From an uncultured Lachnospiraceae bacterium (lineage in GTDB: Bacteria > Bacillota > Clostridia > Lachnospirales > Lachnospiraceae), in the NCBI GenBank assembly GCA_902779305.1, contig CACZBD010000011.1, positions 124,001 through 188,000 of the forward strand: DNA of 64,000 nucleotides. Reading direction: 5' to 3'. A model generated the notes under the pieces. That model was not told the DNA's origin and did not search any database. It saw only the letters and a list, made by a program, of their open reading frames with translations. The translations under genes and the position numbers were made by a program. Positions 33,511 through 41,015 of the stretch are shown piece by piece. Position 1 is the first letter of the stretch. Every line of letters starts with the position of its first letter.

Positions 33511-33753
33511 ATGAACACATTAAGAAACACTGCGATCGGGGACACCGTTTCCGTAGTGAAGATTCACGGTGAGGGAGCCATCAAGAGACGGATCATGGAT
33601 ATGGGGATCACGAAGGGCACGGAAGTTTATGTCCGCAAAGTTGCCCCGCTCGGAGATCCGATCGAGGTCACAGTCAGAGGTTATGAACTTTCCATCAGAA
33701 AGGCAGATGCCGAGATGATCGAAGTAGATATGGCGGGAGGAGAAAAAGCATGA
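33511..33753 (+). CDS. feoA: FeoA family protein, copy 2
   Basis: An 80-residue FeoA protein (GDTVSVVKIHGEGAIKRRIM, MGITKGTEVYV, RGYELSIRKADAEMI). GGAGG precedes the ATG and its end overlaps feoB by 4 bases. The duplication of FeoA before FeoB is common in Clostridia. Confidence 0.9.
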   Translation: MNTLRNTAIGDTVSVVKIHGEGAIKRRIMDMGITKGTEVYVRKVAPLGDPIEVTVRGYELSIRKADAEMIEVDMAGGEKA

Positions 33754-36215
33754 GTATCAGAATTGCGCTGGCGGGAAATCCGAACAGCGGTAAAACAACA
33801 TTGTTCAATGAACTGACCGGTTCGAACCAGTTCGTCGGAAACTGGCCGGGTGTCACGGTCGAGAAAAAGGAAGGAAAACTGAAGAAGCATGATGACGTGC
33901 AGATCATCGACCTGCCGGGCATCTATTCCCTTTCTCCTTACACACTGGAGGAAGTGGTAGCAAGAAATTACCTGATCACGGAAAGACCGGATGCGATCTT
34001 AAATATCGTGGACGGCACGAACCTTGAGAGAAACCTGTATCTGACCACACAGCTGATCGAACTCGGGATTCCCGTTGTCATTGCGATCAACATGATGGAT
34101 GTCGTCAGAAAGAACGGCGATTCTCTCGACACAAAAGAACTCGCAAGGCAGCTCGGCTGTCAGATCATCGAGATCTCTGCCTTAAAAGGAGAGAAGACGC
34201 TCGATGCCGCCGAACTTGCTATCAAAGCAGCCAAAGCGGAAAAAGAGATCCCGATGCATACTTTTTCCGGACCCGTGGAACATGCGCTCGCGCATATCGA
34301 GGAAGTCATCGTTCACGATCTTCCGGAGGAGCAGCAGAGATGGTATGCGATCAAAGTCTTTGAGCGTGATGACAAGGTTCTTAAGCAGCTGAACATCCCG
34401 TCCGACAAACTGGCACATATCGAAGGGGATATCAAGGCGGCCGAGAAGGAACTGGATGATGATGCGGAGAGTATCATCACGAACGAGCGTTACGTTTATA
34501 TCGCTGAGATCCTGAAAGGGATCTATAAGAAAAAAGATGCCAGGGCATTGAGCGTTTCCGATAAGATCGACCGCATTGTCACGAACCGCTGGCTCGGTCT
34601 TCCGATCTTTGCGATCGTGATGTATTTGATTTACTGGATTGCCATGGTCGGCGTCGGCGCGCCTGCAACGGACTGGGCAAATGACGGTCTGTTCGGTGAC
34701 GGTTATCATCTGTTCGGTATCGGCTCTGGGGCAGCGGCAGATGCAGCGGATGAATATACGGCAGCCATGCAGGCGGTGGATGCGTTTGCGGGCTTTGACG
34801 AGGAAATGACGGTCGAAGACATGAAGGCTTACACGCCCACCGAAACGGAAGTGTCTTATACCATTGAAGATGAAGAGACACTGGAACAGAGCGAGATCAC
34901 GGTATATTATGATGCCGTTCCAGAAGATGCCGATGAAGAGGAAGTCAACGGCATGAGTTATTTAGACGGGGTATCCTATTTTGAAGAGCACGGTCTCGAG
35001 GAACCGGATCCCGCATCTTACGGCGTCTGGATCCCGGGTATTCCGGCGCTCATCGAGAGCGGTCTGGATGCGATCGGCTGCGCAGAGTGGCTGAAAGGCC
35101 TGATCCTTGACGGTATCGTGGCCGGTGTCGGTGCGGTCTTAGGTTTCGTACCGCAGATGCTGGTGCTGTTCTTTATGCTTGCATTTGTGGAAGCCAGCGG
35201 CTATATGGCAAGGGTTGCCTTTGTGCTTGACAGAGTGTTCCGCCGTTTCGGACTTTCCGGAAAGAGCTTTATCCCGATCCTGATCGGAACAGGCTGCGGG
35301 ATCCCGGGTATCATGGCTTCGAGAACGATCGAAAATGAAAGAGACCGTCGTATGACGATCATGACAACAACCTTTATCCCCTGCGGGGCCAAGGTTCCGT
35401 TTATCGCGATGATCGCAGGTGCGATCTTCGGCGGAAGTCCCTGGATCTCCACAGGTTCCTACTTTATCGGTATCGCAGCGATCATCACTTCCGGTATCAT
35501 CCTGAAAAAGACAAAGATGTTTTCGGGAGAACCTGCTCCGTTCGTCATGGAGCTTCCCGCATATCACTGGCCGACACTTACCAATGTGCTCAGAAGCATG
35601 TGGGAGAGAGGCTGGAGTTTCATCAAGAAGGCCGGAACGATCATCCTGCTTTCCACAATCGTGATCTGGTTCTTATCCCGCTTCGGCTGGTCTGACGGTG
35701 TGTTCGGCATGCTTGAAGAGGAAGAGATCGGAAGCAGTATCTTAGCATCCATCGGAAACGGCATCGCATGGCTGTTCATTCCGCTCGGATGGGGGAACTG
35801 GCAGGCGGCTGTCGCATCCGTTACCGGTCTTGTTGCCAAAGAGAATATCGTCGGTACCATGGGTGTTCTGTATGGCGGCGAAGGCAATGCCTGGGCAGCG
35901 CTTGCTGCAGCATTTACAACGGCTTCCGGCATGAGCTTTTTGATCTTCAACCTTTTGTGTGCTCCCTGCTTTGCGGCGATCGGCGCGATCAAGAGAGAGA
36001 TGAACAACGCAAAGTGGACATGGTTTGCGATCGGTTACGAATGCGGTTTTGCCTATGTGATTTCCTTCGTGGTCTACCAGCTTGCAAGCACTTTTGCAGG
36101 GGTCGGCAACATCTACGGAAGCATCATCGCAGTCCTTGTGCTCATCGTCTTCCTGTGGCTGTTGTTCAGACCGTATAAGGAAGCAACAACATTGAAGGAA
36201 GCGGCTTTAAAATAA
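33750..36215 (+). CDS. feoB: Ferrous iron transporter FeoB
   Basis: An 821-residue FeoB: N-terminal G-protein domain (GNPNSGKTTLFNELTG, DLPGIYSLSPYT, NMMD), helical spacer, then two gate-type membrane halves with the Cys-bearing GTGCGIPGI and FIPCGAKVPF segments. Between the first membrane helix (about residue 284) and GIPALIESGLDAIG lies an acidic insert at about residues 320-425, longer than in typical FeoB (about 670-770 in total), placed outside the cell. It imports Fe2+ and is controlled by the iron-box operator upstream. Confidence 0.95.
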   Translation: MSIRIALAGNPNSGKTTLFNELTGSNQFVGNWPGVTVEKKEGKLKKHDDVQIIDLPGIYSLSPYTLEEVVARNYLITERPDAILNIVDGTNLERNLYLTTQLIELGIPVVIAINMMDVVRKNGDSLDTKELARQLGCQIIEISALKGEKTLDAAELAIKAAKAEKEIPMHTFSGPVEHALAHIEEVIVHDLPEEQQRWYAIKVFERDDKVLKQLNIPSDKLAHIEGDIKAAEKELDDDAESIITNERYVYIAEILKGIYKKKDARALSVSDKIDRIVTNRWLGLPIFAIVMYLIYWIAMVGVGAPATDWANDGLFGDGYHLFGIGSGAAADAADEYTAAMQAVDAFAGFDEEMTVEDMKAYTPTETEVSYTIEDEETLEQSEITVYYDAVPEDADEEEVNGMSYLDGVSYFEEHGLEEPDPASYGVWIPGIPALIESGLDAIGCAEWLKGLILDGIVAGVGAVLGFVPQMLVLFFMLAFVEASGYMARVAFVLDRVFRRFGLSGKSFIPILIGTGCGIPGIMASRTIENERDRRMTIMTTTFIPCGAKVPFIAMIAGAIFGGSPWISTGSYFIGIAAIITSGIILKKTKMFSGEPAPFVMELPAYHWPTLTNVLRSMWERGWSFIKKAGTIILLSTIVIWFLSRFGWSDGVFGMLEEEEIGSSILASIGNGIAWLFIPLGWGNWQAAVASVTGLVAKENIVGTMGVLYGGEGNAWAALAAAFTTASGMSFLIFNLLCAPCFAAIGAIKREMNNAKWTWFAIGYECGFAYVISFVVYQLASTFAGVGNIYGSIIAVLVLIVFLWLLFRPYKEATTLKEAALK

Positions 36216-36262
36216 GGCCGAAAAATGCACGATACGATCCGAATGAGTGGATATGAAACGAA

Positions 36263-36297
36263 TAAAAGAGTTGCCGGGTATCCGGCAACTCTTTTTG
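36263..36297. terminator. Bidirectional terminator between feoB and the convergent gene
   Basis: An 11-pair perfect stem AGAGTTGCCGG/CCGGCAACTCT with a GTAT loop, T-run on the right and A-run on the left. It can serve feoB on the + strand and the zinc-ribbon gene on the - strand. Confidence 0.85.
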
Positions 36298-36318
36298 GTC
36301 TTCGTGAAAGGCTCCTGT

Positions 36319-37359
36319 CTAGATCGTCCCGTTTTCGTAACCGAAATAGGTGTTCAGCGCCCCAATATCGGGATTTCCCGGATAGGCTTCGTTCAGATAT
36401 TGGAACAGGCCGTCCTCCTGCGGACGAGCGTGAAATACCTGCATCAGAGCACCCGTTTTATTTTCGGGCGGGATCAGACCTGCCTTGATATTCGTGAGTA
36501 ATCCGTGTGCCTTATTGTTATTTTCAACGGTCGGATACCAGACATCGGCGCCGTGCTGGTTCAGCTGATAGGTCAGAGAGTAATGCACGTTCCAGTAATC
36601 GTAAAACACATCTTCCATTAACAGATCTGCGTGGATCCGCTGAAACAGTTCCTTTCTCTGCGCGGGGGAAACGTTGGCGTTTCTGATCGAGGATTCCAAC
36701 ATTTTGGTAGTGGCGATATTCACTGCAGTTGCCGCAACGATCCCGCCGATGCCGCTGAAAATAAACCCGGGCATCATGTTGTACCTGCGGATCTTCCGGT
36801 TCTGGTTCGCTTCGATCGTTTCGTTGAAGGCATTGATCATGATCTCATACAGCTGGTTGCACCTGTTAAAATCCGCATCATGATTTTTCTCAAAGGTTTC
36901 TGCAGAGATGTCATAAATGCCATAGCTGCCGATCAGCAGACGAAACGCTGATTCTAAAAGCGGCTTGCGGTAGTTGGAATACATGATCGGAAAGTCCGTA
37001 AAATAGTTGTCCAGACAATTGATCCTGCTGTTGTATTCCTGCTCCAGAGCGCGCTGCATCTGCACGGCATTTTTCCGAAACAGTTTCCTGTATGCAATAA
37101 ACGCATCCATTCCGGAGGAGATGACCAGCGTATCACCGAGAAAAGGAAAGGACCGTTCCGTTCCCTGCTGCATCGGGATTTCCTGCAGTTGAAACATCCG
37201 GTTTAAGTCCTGTAGGGCGGGTGCATTCGCCGCGGGGTTTTCGGCAGGTGCTGTATTTCCTGCCGGTGACGGAAGTTCTGCATCATTGATCTTTGCTCCG
37301 CAAAATCCGCAAAATATCGCTCCCGGTTTCAATTCTTTTCCGCACATTGAACAAAACAT
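36319..37359 (-). CDS. Zinc-ribbon membrane-associated protein of unknown function
   Basis: A 346-residue protein with an N-terminal zinc ribbon (MFCSMCGKELKPGAIFCGFCG), a Pro/Ala linker and a long helical region that includes a hydrophobic Gly-rich segment (GFIFSGIGGIVAATAVNIA, about residues 205-225). The start at 37359 fits GGGAGG at 37367-37372 with 7 bases spacing; two earlier ATGs are too close or precede the site. No function is known to me. It is convergent with feoB. Confidence 0.65.
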   Translation of the reverse strand: MFCSMCGKELKPGAIFCGFCGAKINDAELPSPAGNTAPAENPAANAPALQDLNRMFQLQEIPMQQGTERSFPFLGDTLVISSGMDAFIAYRKLFRKNAVQMQRALEQEYNSRINCLDNYFTDFPIMYSNYRKPLLESAFRLLIGSYGIYDISAETFEKNHDADFNRCNQLYEIMINAFNETIEANQNRKIRRYNMMPGFIFSGIGGIVAATAVNIATTKMLESSIRNANVSPAQRKELFQRIHADLLMEDVFYDYWNVHYSLTYQLNQHGADVWYPTVENNNKAHGLLTNIKAGLIPPENKTGALMQVFHARPQEDGLFQYLNEAYPGNPDIGALNTYFGYENGTI

Positions 37360-37490
37360 GACCATTCCTCCCAAATCCGTATTTTGTTTCGATTTTCTGA
37401 TGTTCCAATCTTTTCTAATCTATCATAATACGGGAAGCCTTTCTGTCGCAATATTAGGGGAAAAGATTTTGTCCGGACAACAGAAAAAAC

Positions 37491-37519
37491 TTGACAGATA
37501 CTATCGTCAAAACGATACT
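37491..37519 (+). promoter_or_regulatory. Promoter with XRE-type operator before the DUF3990 remnant
   Basis: TTGACA (37491-37496), 17 bases, GATACT (37514-37519). A palindrome TATCGT-CAAA-ACGATA (37502-37517) overlaps the spacer and -10, a typical site for autoregulation by the XRE protein encoded downstream. Confidence 0.65.
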
Positions 37520-37523
37520 ACGG

Positions 37524-37898
37524 ATGGATTATCTGCTTTCAATTTTTCTGCCGGATTATAAAGGTTTTGATGTGATCATCGGCTACAGGGCGGATGACTC
37601 GTATTTTTCATTTGCGAATACTTTTCTGGGAAACGGGTTGTCCTTAGCGCAGCTTGACAGAGCCATGCACCTTGGAAATCTGGGGGAACAGATCGTCATA
37701 AAAAGCAGGAAAGCTTTTAACAGACTGACTTTTCTTGGCTATGAAATTGCCGAACAGGAGATCTATTACAAGAAGAGACAGATCAGAGATGATGAGGCAA
37801 GAAATGCTTTTCGTAAGGAGAAGGAACAGGTTACGGAAGGCATTTATATGATCGATGTGATCAGACAGGGTTGGAGGAATGAAGATGTACGCTTATAA
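37524..37898 (+). pseudogene. 5'-truncated DUF3990 (ADP-ribosyltransferase-like toxin) gene
   Basis: About 124 residues matching only the C-terminal half of DUF3990 proteins (FDVIIGYRADDSYFSFANTF, LGNLGEQIVIKS). The N-terminal half with the expected HGS and FGxGFY-type motifs is absent, and there is no room for it: the promoter's -10 ends 4 bases before the first in-frame ATG at 37524, so no ribosome site exists. A deletion seems to have fused the promoter to the middle of the gene, leaving an inactive toxin. The partner antitoxin gene overlaps its end. Confidence 0.7.
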
Positions 37899-38517
37899 AG
37901 AGACCTACCTTAACGATGCAAGGGAGCAGTTGGGAGAGATGTTTGACTATGCGGTCAATGTCTATGGGATGGAGCCGGATTCTTTTTGGGATCTGTTTGT
38001 TCATTCCGCGATCGCGCGCGGACTAAGTGCGGGAGAAGCACGCCTGATCGCAGGCATGTCAGGATATGAACTGTTTGCGGGCCTGCTCTATGAGTGCATG
38101 CAAAAACGGATCGAAATCGAAACGGTAAGTGATATAGACAAAAGCGTGGCATATTGGGCCGGATGGGCGCTTGCCTATTATCAATGGAGATCCGGGATGT
38201 CCTATAAAGCGATCCGAAATTGCGGGATCAGGCTTACGGAAGTTTTGGATCTGTATATCCTTCATGAGGCACCCGATGAGAAATTCTATGAGGTGATGGC
38301 TGAAAAGATGAAAGTAACGCATAAGGGAGAATTCATGAAACGTCTCAGAGCTTATCATCATCTGACACAGAAGGAACTCAGTGATGCTACAGGTGTTTCT
38401 CTTCGCATGGTCCAGCTCTATGAGCAGGGACAGAATGATCTGGAAAAAGCACAGGCAGGAGTCGCGTTATCACTCGCGGAAGCGCTTGGGACAGATGTAA
38501 AGGAACTGATCAGGTGA
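37885..38517 (+). CDS. XRE-family antitoxin-like regulator of the DUF3990 module
   Basis: A 210-residue protein with an N-terminal helical domain resembling DUF3791-type partners (YGMEPDSFWDLFVHSAIARG), a middle helical domain (AYWAGWALAYYQWRSG) and a C-terminal XRE helix-turn-helix (LTQKELSDATGVSLRMVQLYE). The start at 37885 is 8 bases after GGAGG. It overlaps the truncated toxin frame by 14 bases. It probably binds the TATCGT/ACGATA palindrome. It appears intact although its toxin is not. Confidence 0.72.
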   Translation: MYAYKETYLNDAREQLGEMFDYAVNVYGMEPDSFWDLFVHSAIARGLSAGEARLIAGMSGYELFAGLLYECMQKRIEIETVSDIDKSVAYWAGWALAYYQWRSGMSYKAIRNCGIRLTEVLDLYILHEAPDEKFYEVMAEKMKVTHKGEFMKRLRAYHHLTQKELSDATGVSLRMVQLYEQGQNDLEKAQAGVALSLAEALGTDVKELIR

Positions 38518-38730
38518 TGAAACAAATACAAAACGAGTTGCTTTTATTCCAAACAGGATATAGGTAGGAATGCCGGAGATCATCAATATAACCGATGCGG
38601 TTCAGAGTATCTTTGATCATATATAGAGACAATGAAATGGATTTATCGTAGAGCACCTGTCTTTTAATTGTGTAAGCGGGTGCTTTTGTTATATAATGGG
38701 AAAGTAACATTTGTCCATGGGAGATCATAC

Positions 38731-39774
38731 ATGAAACGTTCTACAGTTGCGATCATCGTGACACTGGCATCACTCATCAGTCTGACCGTGATCATTGCGG
38801 TTGTCCTGCACGGGATCAGCAGGGGCAGCTTTGCAAATGATACGGTTGCATCGGAGGAGGAGCCGTTTCAGGAGGAAGCATTTGACGGATCAGAAGATGC
38901 AGATGCGGAATTTGTGTCTGCTGAGCCTGTTTCCGATATGGCAGAAGAAGTGTCATGGGATGAAACGGAAGCAGAACCTGAATATACCGAATTGGATGCT
39001 GAGCCGGAGGATTACCGCGAACCGCTTGAGAAATATAAAGAGCTTTTGCAGGTCAATCCGTATGTCGCAGGCTGGCTTTCCATAGACGGCACGGGCATCA
39101 ACGACCCTGTGGTCTATACACCGGCCAGTCAGAACTATTTTCTGCACCGTGATCTTGCAGGCAACGATCTCGAACGTGGGACCTTTTTTATCGCGATCGA
39201 CTGGCAGCCGGAATACAACATGACGCTGATCTACGGTCACAACATGAAGGACGGGAGCGGCTTCGGCTCGCTGTCCAAGTTTGAAGACAGAAGATACGGT
39301 ATGGAACATTCGAAGATGCACTTCGATACCCTTTATGAAGAAAAGGAATATGAACTCTTAGGTGTGTTCTACTCGCAGATCGAAGAAGAGGAACTTGAGA
39401 CAGAAGAAGACCGGGAAGCGGCTGACCAGCAGATCGCGGAAGCAAGCATCGCACAGATCGAGGAAGAACAGGGAGAGATCGTAGAGCCCGAGGAACTGAC
39501 GGTCAATGATCTGGATCTGAACTGGGACTTCATGGGCGAGGATATCTACCGCGTGGAAAAAGACGAGGACAACGGCCGGTTCCGCTATTATTACTACACC
39601 AACCTTTCCGATCCGGACGAGTTTGATTATTTTGTCCGGAATGTGAAAGAACGCGAACTTTACGATACCGGGGTGGAAGCATCCTGGGGCGATGAACTGC
39701 TGGTGCTGTCCACCTGCAGCTACCAGGTAACAAACGGCAGGTTTGTGGTCGTTGGCGTGCATCATCGCAACTGA
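38731..39774 (+). CDS. srtB: Class B sortase
   Basis: A 347-residue transpeptidase with an N-terminal membrane anchor (residues about 5-30), an acidic linker (about 35-95) and the sortase barrel. Catalytic residues: His in IYGHNM, Cys in VLSTCSY and Arg in GRFVVVGV. An acidic Glu-rich insert of about 50 residues (about 214-265) lies within the barrel. TATAAT at 38692-38697 may be its -10. It would attach surface proteins to peptidoglycan or pili, but no sorting-signal substrate is encoded nearby. Confidence 0.88.
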   Translation: MKRSTVAIIVTLASLISLTVIIAVVLHGISRGSFANDTVASEEEPFQEEAFDGSEDADAEFVSAEPVSDMAEEVSWDETEAEPEYTELDAEPEDYREPLEKYKELLQVNPYVAGWLSIDGTGINDPVVYTPASQNYFLHRDLAGNDLERGTFFIAIDWQPEYNMTLIYGHNMKDGSGFGSLSKFEDRRYGMEHSKMHFDTLYEEKEYELLGVFYSQIEEEELETEEDREAADQQIAEASIAQIEEEQGEIVEPEELTVNDLDLNWDFMGEDIYRVEKDEDNGRFRYYYYTNLSDPDEFDYFVRNVKERELYDTGVEASWGDELLVLSTCSYQVTNGRFVVVGVHHRN

Positions 39775-39805
39775 TAAAAAACAACATATGAAACGGGGAA
39801 AAAAG

Positions 39806-40594
39806 ATGAAAAACATGCAGGAAATGAACAAATGCCCGAATTGTGAAGGCAAGATGAAGAAAGTGGCCGGAAACAGGTATACGTGTCCGTTCTGCGGTTC
39901 CGAATTCGAATTCGATGACGAACAGAATGATAGCGCGGATGCTCCGGAAAAGAAGAAAGAAAGTTCCGGTGATGAATTCAGTAAAACGGACTGGTTTGAT
40001 TTTAACGTCACCTATAAGGAACTGCTCAAAGGTCCGGACTCTAAAAAGGTCATGAGTTCTTTCGTGCACTGTTTAAATGAATGCGGTACCGTTGAATCGA
40101 TCTTAGCCTATATTCAGAAAGTGGGCGTCAAATGCCGCGGTCTCGGGATGCCGGGCTATCATGAAGATATGATGGAAAAGTACGCCAAGCGTGTTAAGAA
40201 GCTGCTGGATCCGAATGAGAAACTGCTTCTTTTTATCAATACAGCAGTTTTCTCGGATGGAAAACACGGGATCCTTCTGACGGACAGACAGACCATTATG
40301 GACACGAAGAAGCTGAGTCAGATCGCCCATACGGATATCGTATCCCTGCAGTTTGATATGGACGAGGACAGCCCGGACATTTACATCAACAATGAGAGAA
40401 GACTGAAACTGATGCGCATTTCCGATACGGAACGTCCGCTCGGCGCGCTGGTGGCGCTGATCTGCGCGTTATCGTTCGAGCAGAAGCCGGGCCGTGACAG
40501 GATCGCGGTTTACGGGCCTGAGGATTACGACGACGAAGACTATGACGAGGAAGATCCGGAACTTGAAGAGGAGGATGAAGAAGAGGAAGAATAG
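39806..40594 (+). CDS. Zinc-ribbon protein with acidic C-terminal tail, function unknown
   Basis: A 262-residue protein: N-terminal zinc ribbon (CPNCEGKMKK then CPFCGSEF), a central domain of about 170 residues with a PH-like strand region (GKHGILLTDRQTIMDTKKL) and a C-terminus of almost only Asp, Glu and Tyr. The segment LLLFINTAVFSDGKHGILLTD resembles the PH-like proteins that follow zinc ribbons in Firmicutes. It starts 31 bases after the sortase stop. Function unknown. Confidence 0.6.
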   Translation: MKNMQEMNKCPNCEGKMKKVAGNRYTCPFCGSEFEFDDEQNDSADAPEKKKESSGDEFSKTDWFDFNVTYKELLKGPDSKKVMSSFVHCLNECGTVESILAYIQKVGVKCRGLGMPGYHEDMMEKYAKRVKKLLDPNEKLLLFINTAVFSDGKHGILLTDRQTIMDTKKLSQIAHTDIVSLQFDMDEDSPDIYINNERRLKLMRISDTERPLGALVALICALSFEQKPGRDRIAVYGPEDYDDEDYDEEDPELEEEDEEEEE

Positions 40595-40631
40595 GGACTG
40601 ATGAGAAGCTTAAGATGTGTTGCGAATTCAG

Positions 40632-40660
40632 TTGACACCTATGATAAAATAATTTTGTAA
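40632..40660 (+). promoter_or_regulatory. Candidate promoter of the cobalamin operon
   Basis: TTGACA (40632-40637), 17 bases, TTGTAA (40655-40660), placed 28 bases before the riboswitch. The -35 is perfect but the -10 is weak, so the exact start is uncertain. Confidence 0.5.
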
Positions 40661-40687
40661 GCGCCAAGATGCGCTGCTGTTACAACA

Positions 40688-40972
40688 GATACAGGTGCCT
40701 CCGGCGGCTATTGGCCGCTGCAGGAGGGTAAAAGGGAAACAGGTGCAAATCCTGTACGATCCCGTCACTGTAAAAGGGGAATCTGCGGGCTTATCCGTCA
40801 ATCGGAAGTCACTGGCAAGGCCGGGAAGGCTGCCTTCAGATCTCGATCCTTAAGTCAGGAAACCTGCCTGTATCCGGGTACACATGGTCACGGGTAATTG
40901 ATCGTACCGCTGAAGGCTTTTGCCTTTCTTTTTGGTACCCATTACCGCGATTTTTACGGTAATGGTTTTTTT
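40688..40972 (+). ncRNA. Cobalamin riboswitch with terminator expression platform
   Basis: P1 is a perfect 8-pair helix GATACAGG (40688-40695) with CCTGTATC (40867-40874). The conserved core is present: AAAGGGAAACAGGTGCAAAT, CCCGTCACTGT, the B12-box-like AGTCACTGGCAAGGCCGGGA, and AAGTCAGGAAACCTGCC. The platform contains a hairpin GAAGGC/GCCTTTC and a strong terminator CCATTACCG/CGGTAATGG with seven T residues (40939-40972). GGTAAT at 40893-40898 can pair with ATTACC of the terminator as an antiterminator. Adenosylcobalamin-type ligand binding should shut off the 16-gene operon that follows. Confidence 0.93.
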
Positions 40973-41015
40973 ATTCGTGGATCCTGAAAATCAATACAAA
41001 GGAGACGAATGGATC

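Noticed and set aside
36225..36501. Plus-strand small frames after feoB
   Set aside because: They include the bidirectional terminator and lie antisense to the zinc-ribbon gene; no ribosome site.
40920..41015. Upstream extension of cbiK over the riboswitch terminator
   Set aside because: The in-frame region contains the terminator hairpin and T-run, and the lipoprotein signal starts at 41016 behind AAAGGAG.
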